A stretch of DNA of 64,000 nucleotides from an uncultured Hyphomonas sp. (GCF_963677035.1 NZ_OY781472.1:806001-870000); one strand, 5' to 3'; shown: positions 1-9,821, counted from the stretch's first letter. A program made the numbers and translations. Notes: generated by a model from the letters alone, not told the origin.

Positions 1-741
1 CGAGGAGTCCGACAGGCGGCGGACAAGTGCGCCGACCGCATCCCCTTCCCGTCGTCCCGCTGCAATCGCACGCCCGATCTCAAGTGCCTCGGTCAGTGTG
101 TTGTGAACCGTGGCGCGCTTTACCTCTGCGCCAGTCATGGGATAGCCGGCGACGATGCAGCTCAACCCCATATTGATGGCGACGGAGCGCACGAAATCTT
201 CGGCGCGTTTGGCGGTTTCTGTTTCGATGATCACAGAGTTGAGATGTTCGTCGACAATCACAAAAGGCGTCGCACGCACGCCCTCAAAGTTCATCACAAC
301 CATCTGGATCTCGGGAAACGCGCGCCCCATACCGTCTGCATTCAGCAGAGGCAGACCGAGGCGTGCCGCCGCGACGATGGGCACGGTCGAATTCACGCCG
401 CCGATTTCCGCCGGCATAAGCGCATCTATGGGCCGTCCCAGCCGTTCCGACAGGCGCTTGACGGCGAGATCGATGTCGGCCCCGGAAGTCGCTTTTTCAT
501 TGAGGACCGTCGGCGCACCAAGCATGGCGACGAAGGCGACCGTTGCGTCGTCTTCCAACGTATCAACGTTGACGATCTTCGGATGCCCGTATTCGCGGAT
601 CGCATTCTGCGCCATCAACCGGCCGATATAGGGGTCACCGCCGCCACCGGTCCCGAGAAAAGCAGCCCCGCGGGCAAAGTCGTGCAGGTCAGCTTCCGAA
701 AGAACGAGGTCATTGCCGCGAAACGTTGAAGTGAGGCTCAT
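1..741 (-). CDS. DUF917 family protein (partial, C-terminus beyond window)
   Basis: Reading the minus strand from an ATG at 739-741 gives 247 codons without a stop to the window edge, so the C-terminus is missing. The N-terminus has a glycine-rich GTGGGGDP motif at about residues 31-38, followed by a long alpha/beta domain typical of the DUF917 (S-methyl thiohydantoin desulfurase N-domain) family. Members usually sit beside hydantoinase/oxoprolinase-type proteins. Here the start lies only 2 nt after the stop of the upstream hydantoinase-like gene, so the two are surely co-transcribed and probably translationally coupled. Family assignment is by motif and neighbour. The substrate is unknown; hydantoin-, thiohydantoin- or oxoproline-like ring compounds are an inference. 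Confidence 0.8.
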   Translation of the reverse strand, partial: MSLTSTFRGNDLVLSEADLHDFARGAAFLGTGGGGDPYIGRLMAQNAIREYGHPKIVNVDTLEDDATVAFVAMLGAPTVLNEKATSGADIDLAVKRLSERLGRPIDALMPAEIGGVNSTVPIVAAARLGLPLLNADGMGRAFPEIQMVVMNFEGVRATPFVIVDEHLNSVIIETETAKRAEDFVRSVAINMGLSCIVAGYPMTGAEVKRATVHNTLTEALEIGRAIAAGRREGDAVGALVRRLSDSS

Positions 742-743
742 GA

Positions 744-2324
744 TCAGTTTGCTCCCGCAGTTGCAAGGTCGCCCGCGACCTTCACCCGCAGACGGACCGC
801 GCCGCCCGGGACATAAGCCAGCGGCAGTTCTTCGATATCCAGGATCTCCAGGGTCCCGGCGTCAGCACCGGCGGCAATGGCACGCGACTTGGCGCCCGCG
901 ATGGCATCTTCCATCGCCGCGTCACGCCCCTCAACATCATAGGAATAGACCTTGTCTGTCTCGCCGCCGATCTGCGCAATCGAGGCGCCAATGGCATTCG
1001 CGACACCGGCCTCCGGATGGGAGTGCACCTCAGAAATCCCCTTGAGATCGCGATGGATCAGAACCGCGCCGCCACCGACGAGGATGAGGGGTGCTGCGTC
1101 TCCGCTGGTTTTCATTCTGTCGAGACCGGTTTCAACGAGGCGGTGCATTTCCGTGACCCCCGCCTCGACGAGGTTCGCGTCCAGGTTGGCAACACGCGAC
1201 TTGTCACCGATGTCCGCATATCCCGCTGCCACGGCGAGATCGGTGGCTGTCAGTGTATCGCCGCCAAACACCATCGCTTCTGTGGTGATATTGTATCCCA
1301 CCGACTGCGGACCGATCCTGACCCCACCGCCATCAAGCGGCGTGACGATGCTTCCGCCGCCAAGTCCCAGCGCGATGATGTCAGGCATCCGGAAGTTGGT
1401 TCGCACGCCGCCAATGTCCACCATGACAGACGACTCGCGGGGGAACCCATTGCTGAGAACGCCAATATCCGTCGTTGTGCCGCCGATGTCGGCAACGAGG
1501 GCATCTTTCAGCCCGGAGAGGTATGCCGCGCCGCGCATGGAATTGGTCGGGCCGGATGCGAAGGTCAGGACAGGATATTGCTCGACGAACTCCGCGCTCA
1601 TCAGCGTGCCGTCGTTCTGGGACACGTAGAAAGGCGCGTCGATACCCAGCTCCGCAAGCGCGGACCGGAACCCGGTGACAGTCTCCTGCGCCAGCGTTGC
1701 GAGGCTGGCATTCATGATGCCTGCGTTTTCCCGCTCTAGTAGTCCGATCCGTCCGATCCGGGACGACAGTGTGATCTTGCAGTCAGGATGCTCGTTGAGG
1801 ATGATCTCGCTTGCGCGATTTTCCATCGTATCGTTCACCGGAGCGAACAGGGCTGACAGCGCGATGGAATTCAGGTTTTCCGCCCTGAACTGGCGTGCGG
1901 CGTCGGCGACAGCCCGCTCATCCAGCTCAGCATTGACCCGTCCATCATACTGATAGCCGCCCCGGACGGAGATGGCGTGGCCACCAAGCACGCTGGCAAT
2001 GTCGTCCGGCCAGTCCGTCATCGGCGGCAAGGCCTGCGCAGCCGGCAGCGCAACGCGGATGACCCCGACCCGGTCGAGCCCCCGGCGCTGCACGAATGCG
2101 TTCGTGAAATGCGTCGTGCCGATCGAGACAAATGAGATCGCAGACGCCTCGACTCCCCCTGATTTTATCACGGCCGAAATCGCCTTCACGATTCCGTCGC
2201 GCACTGATTTTGTGGTGGGTGATTTTGTGGATGCCATGACGGCTGATCCACGCATCAGGACGGCGTCCGTGTTTGTGCCGCCAACATCAACGCCGATCCG
2301 AAGGGGCCTGTTTTCGTTGTTCAA
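744..2324 (-). CDS. hydantoinase/oxoprolinase family protein (short HyuA type)
   Basis: This 526-residue protein has an actin-like ATPase fold. The phosphate-1 motif RIGVDVGGTNTDA is at residues 9-21 and a second phosphate loop, DIGGTTTDIG, lies near 280-290. The order is a hydantoinase/oxoprolinase N-terminal domain then a hydantoinase A domain. It is shorter than the roughly 700-residue classical HyuA/OPLAH subunits and matches the short class paired with DUF917 proteins. The start is TTG at 2322-2324, chosen because the next in-frame ATG falls after the ATP-binding motif. The predicted role is ATP-dependent opening of a hydantoin- or lactam-like ring. It is first in a two-gene operon, and the LuxR-family ATPase gene upstream is the likely regulator. 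Confidence 0.85.
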   Translation of the reverse strand: MNNENRPLRIGVDVGGTNTDAVLMRGSAVMASTKSPTTKSVRDGIVKAISAVIKSGGVEASAISFVSIGTTHFTNAFVQRRGLDRVGVIRVALPAAQALPPMTDWPDDIASVLGGHAISVRGGYQYDGRVNAELDERAVADAARQFRAENLNSIALSALFAPVNDTMENRASEIILNEHPDCKITLSSRIGRIGLLERENAGIMNASLATLAQETVTGFRSALAELGIDAPFYVSQNDGTLMSAEFVEQYPVLTFASGPTNSMRGAAYLSGLKDALVADIGGTTTDIGVLSNGFPRESSVMVDIGGVRTNFRMPDIIALGLGGGSIVTPLDGGGVRIGPQSVGYNITTEAMVFGGDTLTATDLAVAAGYADIGDKSRVANLDANLVEAGVTEMHRLVETGLDRMKTSGDAAPLILVGGGAVLIHRDLKGISEVHSHPEAGVANAIGASIAQIGGETDKVYSYDVEGRDAAMEDAIAGAKSRAIAAGADAGTLEILDIEELPLAYVPGGAVRLRVKVAGDLATAGAN

Positions 2325-2435
2325 AAAAATCCGCTGCCTTCAACAAGAAATGTGAATTCTGGAAGACAAAGGGTATGATAAACATACGCGTGGGAGTCGG
2401 GATAATCTTAGTAGGATGCCCACAGGGTTAGTAGT

Positions 2436-2446
2436 CCGGATTCCGG
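2436..2446. promoter_or_regulatory. short dyad upstream of the hydantoinase operon
   Basis: The 186-bp gap between the regulator gene and the hydantoinase gene holds an 11-bp dyad, CCGGATTCCGG. It lies about 110 bp upstream of the TTG start and could be a binding site for the adjacent LuxR-type regulator. The dyad is short and could occur by chance. No clear -35/-10 pair is visible. Confidence 0.25.
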
Positions 2447-2510
2447 CAGGCAGTAGTTCGACACGGTTTTTGGAATGATGCAGGCCCGCTGCGTTCTGCA
2501 ATGACGGGGC

Positions 2511-5186
2511 TTATGCCTCCAGAACGCCAAGCGCCTTTGCCCGGAGGACCGCTTCCTGCCGGTTGCGTGCGTTCAGTTTCACGTAGACATTCTTCAGATG
2601 GTAGCGGATCGCATGTTCGGTCACGCCGATGGACAGCGCAATCTGCTTGTCGGTCTGGCCCTTTTGAAGCTCAACAAGAACCGCACGTTCCTTCTCCGTG
2701 ACGATGGATTCCCGTCCCTGGCCCGTCACGGATTGCTGACCGGCCTGACTGGCTGACAGGTGGGCAACGAGGTGCGGAACCTTTATCGACAATCCGGCCG
2801 CCTCGATCCGGTTCAGCAATTCAGCCCCGGTGAACAGCGTGGCGCGGCCGAAACGGTCGCCTTCCAGGCATGTCTGAAGGATACCAAGATCCCCCTCGAG
2901 GCCGTCTTTGGGCCGCAAGAGCGCAAGTAGCGCGCTCATTCGGCTGGCGATCCGGAGGTTCCCCTCGGCAAGCTGAGCATCCCGGAACGCAGTCACACGA
3001 TCCATGGCTGGCGCAACCAGCCCGGCATTCGCCAGGTGAAGGTGGAGCTCACATTCCACTTCCACGACCCGCCAGGGAAAGCTTGCGAGCGCGGCGAGCG
3101 GGTCAATGCTGTCCCCTGCTGTAATGCAAGTCGCAAGGTCCACACCCTCGGCGCCGTATTCCAGAAGCGACAGGATTGCTCGCTGCGCAATGCAGATACG
3201 GCTCAGCGATTCGATTTCATTGCGCGCGGCAAAGTCCTGCGCCAGATCAAGCACGTGCAGGGCGTCATCAATACTTCCCGCCAGGTAGATCTGCTCTGAC
3301 AATGTCCTGAAAGCGCCGGCATAGATATCGATCCAGCCTTCAGCACTCAGCAGACGCGCGACGAGATTTTTGAGACGTGACGCGTTCTTCAAATCGTATG
3401 GCGCATGCTCGTGCTGTGCCTCGATGGAGATCACATCGTTGAGGTACTTTATTCCGCTGTCGAATGAAAAATTACGCCGTATCAGGTCCGATGCCTGTTT
3501 GAATTCGCTGATACTGCGGTCCGTCGGCCGCATGAAGGAGTGGATCATGGCGAGATGGATATGAATATAGACCTCACCATACAGCGAGCCCGCCTCCTGA
3601 AATACAGCCAGGGATTCGTGAGCGAACTGAATAGCGTCTTCCAGACGTCCTGCCTGGTGCGCGGCGACGCACTTGAATGTCAGCATGAAACCTTCGAAGT
3701 TCTGGAAGATAACCTCGGACTGCGTGATTGCCTGTTCGATCCGCTCGACGTCATCATCGTCGATTTTCGCACCGGCGTAGACTGCGAGCACCACGCGCGT
3801 CACGGTGCAGGATACCGACAGAAATTCGTCTGACGCGATGCGTTCTGCATGTTCGGCAATAACACGCTGGTAAAGCAATGCCGCGTCGGACTGCTTTCCT
3901 GTCTTCATAAGGATAATGCACCGCATCAGTGCGGCGGTCGGTGATTGCCGAATAATCTCAGGGCCAAGATATCTGTCGATCGCCCTGAATTCGATCAGCC
4001 CCTCCTGAACCCACAGGCCAAGCCCCCCTGTTTGCTCCAGAATGGTAAGAATGAGCGTCTCGTCGTCGGTTGCCAGCGCGTGCTTGACGGCACGTACATG
4101 GTTACCTTTCGACGAGTACCAGTGTGCGGCCTCTACCTGGAGGGCGTTGTAGCGTTCTGGCGCCTGATCCTGCAGTGTCTGCCTCAGATATTCGCGCATC
4201 ATCGGGTGAAGGCGGTACCCCGCCTTCTCTCCAGATAACGGCGCAAGGAACGCCTCAAGATTCTCCAGCCGCTCGAAGACCCCCTCGTCGCTATGTCCGA
4301 GCACATCATGAATTGCTTCGTACGGGATCTCCTCAAAGATCGAGCTTTCCAGCAGGAAGCGCCGAAGGTCGCTGCCTATCGAGCTCAGGATCTTTTGCTC
4401 GAAATAGGTCGTAATCGCCATATCCCGGTAGCTGGCCTCATCGATATACCGGATATCAAATGTGCCCATGTCCGATGCCGTGAGCAGGAGCCGGATCAGC
4501 ACCGGCCAGCCTTCGGTCCGCTCTTCCAGCCGTTCGATCTGGCGGGGGGTAAGACGGTTCTTCCAAAGGCGGGTGATTTCCTGCCGGCCGAAACACAGGT
4601 CGGCGGGGCCCAGGCGTGCGACGAGCCCCCGATGTTCCAGGTCGACCGTGCTGATGTCGACCGCTTCGCGCGACGCCACAATCAGGGTGGCATTTTCCGG
4701 CAGACGGCGCAGCAGCATCGGGATGACCCCACTGCGCACGGCGGGCGACAAACGCTCATAGTCATCCAGCAGAATCCGGACCGGACGGCCAGATTGCTCA
4801 ATATGGGCGAGGAATTGTTGGATCGCCTGCTGCGGCGTGCGGTCTATCGTAAATTCGAAGCTGAGCAAACCTGACTGAGCTGTGTCGATACCCGCGATGA
4901 ATGCCGAATATGCGAGGTAGGCAATGAAAGTTTCGACATCGTCGTCCTCGTCTATAGACAGCCAGCAGAGCACATCCTGCCGCTGGATACAGTGGTCTCT
5001 CCACTCGCTGAGCAAGCAACTCTTCCCATAGCCGCCAGGGGCTTCCAGGATAATCAGGCTGCCGTCCGCCCCGCTCTCAAGCCTTTTGATGAGATCTGGC
5101 CGCTCAATCACGGACATCAATTGTCGCGGCGGCGTAACCTTCGAACGAAGGAGCCAGGGGGCAATGTCACTTACTGAATGCGGCAT
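2511..5186 (-). CDS. LuxR-family transcriptional regulator with NTPase domain (MalT/LAL type)
   Basis: This 891-residue cytoplasmic regulator has MalT-like architecture. The N-terminal STAND/AAA NTPase has a Walker A motif, APGGYGKS, near residue 50 and a Walker B motif, ILLDDYERL, near 140. A long helical TPR-like sensor region fills the middle. A C-terminal LuxR/GerE helix-turn-helix occupies about residues 825-885 and contains TDKQIALSIGVTEHAIRYHLK. The length is typical of large ATP-binding LuxR regulators, which usually act as inducer-dependent activators. It lies immediately upstream of the hydantoinase-DUF917 pair on the same strand, so regulation of that pair is a reasonable inference. 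A GGGGA Shine-Dalgarno lies about 10 nt before the ATG. Confidence 0.85.
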   Translation of the reverse strand: MPHSVSDIAPWLLRSKVTPPRQLMSVIERPDLIKRLESGADGSLIILEAPGGYGKSCLLSEWRDHCIQRQDVLCWLSIDEDDDVETFIAYLAYSAFIAGIDTAQSGLLSFEFTIDRTPQQAIQQFLAHIEQSGRPVRILLDDYERLSPAVRSGVIPMLLRRLPENATLIVASREAVDISTVDLEHRGLVARLGPADLCFGRQEITRLWKNRLTPRQIERLEERTEGWPVLIRLLLTASDMGTFDIRYIDEASYRDMAITTYFEQKILSSIGSDLRRFLLESSIFEEIPYEAIHDVLGHSDEGVFERLENLEAFLAPLSGEKAGYRLHPMMREYLRQTLQDQAPERYNALQVEAAHWYSSKGNHVRAVKHALATDDETLILTILEQTGGLGLWVQEGLIEFRAIDRYLGPEIIRQSPTAALMRCIILMKTGKQSDAALLYQRVIAEHAERIASDEFLSVSCTVTRVVLAVYAGAKIDDDDVERIEQAITQSEVIFQNFEGFMLTFKCVAAHQAGRLEDAIQFAHESLAVFQEAGSLYGEVYIHIHLAMIHSFMRPTDRSISEFKQASDLIRRNFSFDSGIKYLNDVISIEAQHEHAPYDLKNASRLKNLVARLLSAEGWIDIYAGAFRTLSEQIYLAGSIDDALHVLDLAQDFAARNEIESLSRICIAQRAILSLLEYGAEGVDLATCITAGDSIDPLAALASFPWRVVEVECELHLHLANAGLVAPAMDRVTAFRDAQLAEGNLRIASRMSALLALLRPKDGLEGDLGILQTCLEGDRFGRATLFTGAELLNRIEAAGLSIKVPHLVAHLSASQAGQQSVTGQGRESIVTEKERAVLVELQKGQTDKQIALSIGVTEHAIRYHLKNVYVKLNARNRQEAVLRAKALGVLEA

Positions 5187-5236
5187 GGCGAAAAGATCCC
5201 CGCATGTCTGACCCTCGTCAAGCTCGCGACCTGAGC

Positions 5237-5273
5237 GGCCTGGTTGGCAACGGTAATCGTGCTCAACCAGGCC
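5237..5273 (-). terminator. inverted repeat downstream of the M17 peptidase gene
   Basis: A perfect 10-bp stem (GGCCTGGTTG / CAACCAGGCC) with a 17-nt loop lies just past the peptidase stop codon. There is no clear U-tract, so it may be a weak or Rho-assisted terminator, or only a hairpin in the leader of the LuxR-type gene. Confidence 0.4.
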
Positions 5274-5297
5274 AGCAGACCCGCCATTTCCGGAACT

Positions 5298-6659
5298 CTA
5301 GCGGTAGCGCCCTTGCAGCATGACCCACACGGCGCGCAGGCCACAGGCGGCCGCGCCTTCCGGACGGCCATATTTGCCTTTGCGCCAGGCCCAGACATCA
5401 AAATGAGCCCAGCTCTTCGCATCGACGAATTGCTTCAGGAACAGCGCGGCCGTGATGGAGCCACCGAAACCGCCGCCGGAATTCACAAGGTCTGCAATCG
5501 GGCTCTTCAGGTCTGCCAGGTACGGATCCCACATCGGCATGTGCCAGACCGGATCCCCGGACGCTGCCGATCCGGCCAGAACGTCCGCCACCAATTGATC
5601 GTCATCGGAGTAGACCGGCGCAAGATCGGCCCCGAGCGCGACGCGGGCCGCGCCCGTGAGCGTTGCAAAATCGAGCAACAGATCCGGATCGCATTCTGAT
5701 GCGCGCGTCAGTGCATCAGCCAGGATCAGCCTGCCTTCCGCATCGGTGTTGTCGATCTCCACCGTCAGCCCCTTGCGTGACGACAGGATATCGCCGGGCC
5801 GGAAGGCATCGCCGCTAATGGCGTTTTCGACGGTCGGCACATACAGTTTCAGGTGCACCGGCAAGTCCGTCGCCATGACGAGGCGGGCAAGCGCGATGAC
5901 GTGAGCCGAGCCCCCCATATCCTTCTTCATGATTCGCATGCCGCTGCCTGGCTTGATGTCGAGGCCGCCGGAATCGAACGTCACGCCCTTGCCGACGAGA
6001 GCCAGCTGCGGCTTTGACGTATCGCCCCATTCCAGTTCCAGGAAACGCGGCGCAGCGGTCGCAGCCCGGCCAACGGCATGGACCATGGGGTAATTCTGCT
6101 CCAGAAGGTCATCGCCCACAATGGCCGTCAGCTTCGCCCCGAATTCCTCGGCGAGATTGGCGACAACGTCCTGAATACCTGCCGGGGTCATGTCACCGGC
6201 CGGCGTATTCACGAGGTCCCGCAGAAGCGCGATGGCGTCAGCTTCCGCCGAAAGTGCCTCACCCGCCTCGCCTTTCGGAATCACCAGCTGCGGCGGGCTG
6301 GATTTGTCCTTGAGGTAGCGGTCGAACCGGTAGGCCCCATCGGCCCAGCCGGCCGCGACAGATGCGACGGACAGGCCACCATCGGCCGCGATCTCGTACG
6401 CGCCTTCCGGCAGCTTCCCGGACAGCGCCGCAACGGCCAGCGCATCCTTGCCGTCACCGATCCCCCCCAGCACGTGCGCCAGGCTGCCATCTGCGCCCGG
6501 CACCAGGATCAGCTGCCCTGCCCCGCCAGTGAAGCCCTGCGCGGTCGCAATGGCGCGGGCGGAGGGGAACGGATCGTTCTCGAGCGATTTGAACGTATCA
6601 GCCGTATACAGCCAGACGCTGACGGCGGCATCGGCACCGGTGGTGAAACTCTTGTGCAT
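5298..6659 (-). CDS. leucyl aminopeptidase family protein (M17)
   Basis: This 453-residue dinuclear-metal exopeptidase removes N-terminal residues from peptides in the cytosol. The diagnostic M17 signature NTDAEGRL is near residues 302-309. The metal/catalytic lysine region GKGVTFDSGGLDIKPG lies near 222-237 and KKDMGGSA near 244. The N-terminal macrodomain-like part is shorter than in E. coli PepA (about 500 residues), which matches the PepB/short M17 group common in alphaproteobacteria. A GAGG Shine-Dalgarno precedes the ATG by about 9 nt. It is transcribed alone, divergently from tadD. Confidence 0.9.
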   Translation of the reverse strand: MHKSFTTGADAAVSVWLYTADTFKSLENDPFPSARAIATAQGFTGGAGQLILVPGADGSLAHVLGGIGDGKDALAVAALSGKLPEGAYEIAADGGLSVASVAAGWADGAYRFDRYLKDKSSPPQLVIPKGEAGEALSAEADAIALLRDLVNTPAGDMTPAGIQDVVANLAEEFGAKLTAIVGDDLLEQNYPMVHAVGRAATAAPRFLELEWGDTSKPQLALVGKGVTFDSGGLDIKPGSGMRIMKKDMGGSAHVIALARLVMATDLPVHLKLYVPTVENAISGDAFRPGDILSSRKGLTVEIDNTDAEGRLILADALTRASECDPDLLLDFATLTGAARVALGADLAPVYSDDDQLVADVLAGSAASGDPVWHMPMWDPYLADLKSPIADLVNSGGGFGGSITAALFLKQFVDAKSWAHFDVWAWRKGKYGRPEGAAACGLRAVWVMLQGRYR

Positions 6660-6777
6660 GAAAAAGGCCTCGTACGGGCAAGTGTTAATAGAGTCTGCGT
6701 TGGCGTTAACCCATCCTTGACGCCCACAGGTCCAGACTCACGCAGGAATGACCCTGATTCAAACCCGGAGCGGTCCC

Positions 6778-7665
6778 ATGTCCAGAGCCAAAACCTCGCT
6801 GGCTGCACTTGCTGTCGCCCTGGCCGGTATAACGGCCTGTGCCTCAACGCCCGATCCGGACGCGCAGGCCGCCGCAGAACTGCAGGCCGCCATGGCAGAC
6901 GCCATGAAGCCGGCCACGCCGGAAGAAATTGAAGCCGCCAACAATTCAGACCCGCTGACCAAGGCAAATTTTTGGTCGAAGGAATATGCCAAGGATGCTG
7001 AAAACCTGGACAATGCGCTGACCTTCGCCAATGCCCTTCGCGGTATCGGCTCAACGGAACGGGCCATTGAAGTGCTTTCCGAGGTGCTCGTCATTTACCC
7101 GGGTGAACCACGCATCCTGATGCCACTTGGCCGGGCCCTCGCCGTAAATAACAACCAATTGGGCGCAGCCCGTGCGTTCGAACAGGTTGCTGTGGCCCAT
7201 CCCGACCGGGCCGAAGCCTGGGCGGCACTGGGCACGGCCCTCGATCAGCTTGAAAACCACCAGGGCGCGCAAGCTGCCTATGACAAGGCCCTAGCGATAG
7301 AGCCGGAACGCGCCTCAACGCTCGCCAATTACGGTCTCTCCCTCGCATTGACCGGCGACCTTGCAGGCGCCGAAGACAAACTCCGCAAGGCTGCCTCGAC
7401 AGCCCCTGACGACATTCGCATCCGCGAAAATCTTGCGCTGGTGCTTGGCCTTCAGGGCCGGTTTGACGAGATGCAGAAAACCAGTGCCGGCTATGCCCCG
7501 GACGCGGTGGTCGAACAGAATGTCGAACTCCTGAAGGACATGATCCGGTCTGCCCCGGAAGCGTCACAGGACAGGACTGCAATCCGGTCCGCCGCGTCGG
7601 AACCGGAGAAAGCCGCGCCTCCCGCGGAATCGACGGGTTTGCGCCTGCGCCGCACGGGCGGCTGA
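6778..7665 (+). CDS. tadD: TPR lipoprotein, Tad pilus assembly protein TadD-like
   Basis: This 295-residue lipoprotein has the lipobox GITAC with cysteine near residue 20, followed by at least four tetratricopeptide repeats across about residues 70-230 (recognisable pieces are ALRGIGSTERAIEVLSEVL and ALGTALDQLENHQGAQAAY). TadD proteins help assemble the Tad secretion machinery at the outer membrane. The ATG at 6778 is preferred over one 30 nt upstream because it gives an intact lipoprotein signal and has CGGAG 6-10 nt before it. The gene converges on tadC and closes the pilus locus. A generic TPR lipoprotein is possible, but the position argues for TadD. Confidence 0.8.
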   Translation: MSRAKTSLAALAVALAGITACASTPDPDAQAAAELQAAMADAMKPATPEEIEAANNSDPLTKANFWSKEYAKDAENLDNALTFANALRGIGSTERAIEVLSEVLVIYPGEPRILMPLGRALAVNNNQLGAARAFEQVAVAHPDRAEAWAALGTALDQLENHQGAQAAYDKALAIEPERASTLANYGLSLALTGDLAGAEDKLRKAASTAPDDIRIRENLALVLGLQGRFDEMQKTSAGYAPDAVVEQNVELLKDMIRSAPEASQDRTAIRSAASEPEKAAPPAESTGLRLRRTGG

Positions 7666-7694
7666 AGTATCAGCCTCAGAAACCAGCAGCCTGA

Positions 7695-8774
7695 TCAGGC
7701 GAGAACGCGAACCTCTACGCGCGGGTCGTTGCCAATCATGTCACTGGCATCAGACCGGCGTTCATTCCCACGGCGCTCCTGCGTAAGTTCGGGGGCGCCG
7801 TCGGTCTTTTCCTGCATTTTCTGGTACTTGATGTAAGCTGGACCGAGAACGACCAGGAACAGCACCGGCAGAAAGAAGAGAATCATCGGCACGGTCAGCT
7901 TTGCGGGCAGCGCAGCGGCCTTCTTCTCAGCTTCGGACATGCGCATATCGCGGTTTTCCTTGGCCATCACCCGAAGCGCGTCGCCCAGTGGAGTCCCGTA
8001 GCGCTCGGCCTGACCAAGCGCCATACAAACGGCTTTCACCCCTTCGTGTCCGGTCCGATTGGCGAGGTTTTCATAAGCCATCCGGCGTTCAGGCAGATAA
8101 GACAGTTCCGCAACGGTGAGGGCAAACTCTTCGGCCAGTTCAGGAGACACAGAACCGATTTCCTGGCTGACCTTGTGAAAGCCAAGCTCGATCGACATGC
8201 CGGCTTCGACACAAATCAGCAGCATGTCGAGGGCATCAGGAAAGGCGCGCATGAGAGAATGTTGCCGCTTCTGCGCCAGATTGGAGACGTACATGTTCGG
8301 CGCATAGAAGCCCACCGCTGCCCCGAACATGACGGAGCCGTACTTCATCATCGGCTTCATGCCGAAATCATCGACAAAAAACACGTACCCGAACACGAGC
8401 AGCATCCCCACAAAGGGCAACGTCATCCGTGCAAAATAGAAAGCCGATACCGGGCCCGGGCCACGCATGCCAGCCTTGTTCAGCGTGTCCTGCAGGTTCG
8501 GATCTTCCAGGGCCTTGGCAAGATTTAGGCGCGAGGAAATTTCCCCGATTGCGGAATCGTCCTTGCGGCGCAGGCCCTTCTTGTGTTCGAGCGCTGCGCG
8601 GCTTTGCTTACGCAGTTTCTCCCGCTGCATCGAAACCGACTTGAGTCGTGTTTCAAGCTTATTGCCCTGCAGGTAGGGCATGAACATGGTGAGCATCGTA
8701 CCGAACACCGCGACCGCCACCAGCAGGGATGCTAGCGATTCGGGCTTCGTCAGGGAAATGAGGATCTCGTACAC
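7695..8774 (-). CDS. tadC: Tad pilus inner-membrane protein TadC (type II secretion F family)
   Basis: This 359-residue membrane protein has a T2SS-F domain at about residues 190-320. The core motif is FPDALDMLLICVEAGMSIELGF (residues 183-204), and hydrophobic segments lie at the N-terminus, near 115-160 and near 315-335. TadC partners TadB as the platform that couples the CpaF ATPase to pilin assembly. The start is GTG at 8772-8774 with AGGCGG upstream. A charged C-terminal tail rich in RRGNERRSD is cytoplasmic by prediction. It follows tadB by 9 nt and is the last gene of the minus-strand pilus operon. Confidence 0.93.
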   Translation of the reverse strand: MYEILISLTKPESLASLLVAVAVFGTMLTMFMPYLQGNKLETRLKSVSMQREKLRKQSRAALEHKKGLRRKDDSAIGEISSRLNLAKALEDPNLQDTLNKAGMRGPGPVSAFYFARMTLPFVGMLLVFGYVFFVDDFGMKPMMKYGSVMFGAAVGFYAPNMYVSNLAQKRQHSLMRAFPDALDMLLICVEAGMSIELGFHKVSQEIGSVSPELAEEFALTVAELSYLPERRMAYENLANRTGHEGVKAVCMALGQAERYGTPLGDALRVMAKENRDMRMSEAEKKAAALPAKLTVPMILFFLPVLFLVVLGPAYIKYQKMQEKTDGAPELTQERRGNERRSDASDMIGNDPRVEVRVLA

Positions 8775-8783
8775 TGCGCCCGC

Positions 8784-9821
8784 CTAGATATCGAAGTTGA
8801 TCATCTTCTTCATTGCCATAATGCCCGCGAACATCAGCGTCGCCCCTGCTGCCAGGATGACGTGCCCGGTCTCGGTTCGGAACAGCTCCATGATGTAGTC
8901 AGGCGTCGTCAGAAAGACGAGCATGCCGACAGCAAAGGGCAGAGACCCGATAATCATCGCAGACGCTTTGGCTTCCGACGACATCGCCTTGATCTTTTCC
9001 CGCATCATTTTACGTGAACGGATCACGGTAGACAGGTTGCCTAGCGCTTCCGACAAGTTACCACCCGCCTTGGCCTGGATCAGCAGCACGATCATGAAAA
9101 AGTTCACTTCCTGCAGCGGAATGCGTTTGTAAAACAAGCTGAGCGAGCGCTCGGTCCCTGCCCCCATCGCAAGGTTGTCTGCAAGCGTGCCAAACTCTGT
9201 CCGAAGAGGATCCGGGCTTTCCTTCGCAATAATGCGGATACATTCGTTCAGCGGCAAACCGGACTTCACACCCCGAACAATAATATCCAGCGCATCTGCA
9301 AACTGATTGAGCATCTTCTTGTGGCGGCCCTTGATCATGAAATTCAGGACGAACCGCGGCAGGCCAAATGCACCGCCGAAGAATGCCCCGGCGACAAGCA
9401 GGGGCCTGCTGCGCAGAGAGATGCCTGAAATGGTAAGCCCGTCAAAACCTGACAGGAACAACAGCGCGGCACATACAACGCCGAGGAGTACGGAAAATAT
9501 CCAGAATGCAGACAGAGGGATATCAAGGCCAGCCTGAAGCAGTTTGGCTTTTATCGTCTGGGCCCGGCTCGTCTTCCGGCGCGCTTCGCCTTGTTTACGC
9601 AGCGTTTCGAGCATTTCCTGGGTCTTGGCTCGGCGTTTGGCCGAGTCGTCCATGATCTTTGCCGCTCGCCCCTTCCCGGTCACGGTCGCGCCCGCACCGA
9701 TCGCCCGGGCACGCTTGCGTGCAGCGTCCTTGTCACCACTGGAAAACGCGAACCCGATTCCGGCAATCGCCAGGAATGCCAGCGCAGCAATCGCGATGGT
9801 CAGCATGTTCTGGTCCATCAT
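8784..9821 (-). CDS. tadB: Tad pilus inner-membrane protein TadB (type II secretion F family)
   Basis: This 345-residue membrane protein begins with a transmembrane helix at residues 7-26. A basic coiled region follows, then two membrane segments near 105-150, a T2SS-F domain (QFADALDIIVRGVKSGLPLNE), and a C-terminal helical pair. It is the inner-membrane platform subunit of Tad pilus assembly, paired with TadC. Its ATG overlaps the TGA of cpaF in a TGATG junction; a second ATG follows directly, so the exact start is uncertain by one codon. Translational coupling with cpaF is likely. Confidence 0.93.
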   Translation of the reverse strand: MMDQNMLTIAIAALAFLAIAGIGFAFSSGDKDAARKRARAIGAGATVTGKGRAAKIMDDSAKRRAKTQEMLETLRKQGEARRKTSRAQTIKAKLLQAGLDIPLSAFWIFSVLLGVVCAALLFLSGFDGLTISGISLRSRPLLVAGAFFGGAFGLPRFVLNFMIKGRHKKMLNQFADALDIIVRGVKSGLPLNECIRIIAKESPDPLRTEFGTLADNLAMGAGTERSLSLFYKRIPLQEVNFFMIVLLIQAKAGGNLSEALGNLSTVIRSRKMMREKIKAMSSEAKASAMIIGSLPFAVGMLVFLTTPDYIMELFRTETGHVILAAGATLMFAGIMAMKKMINFDI

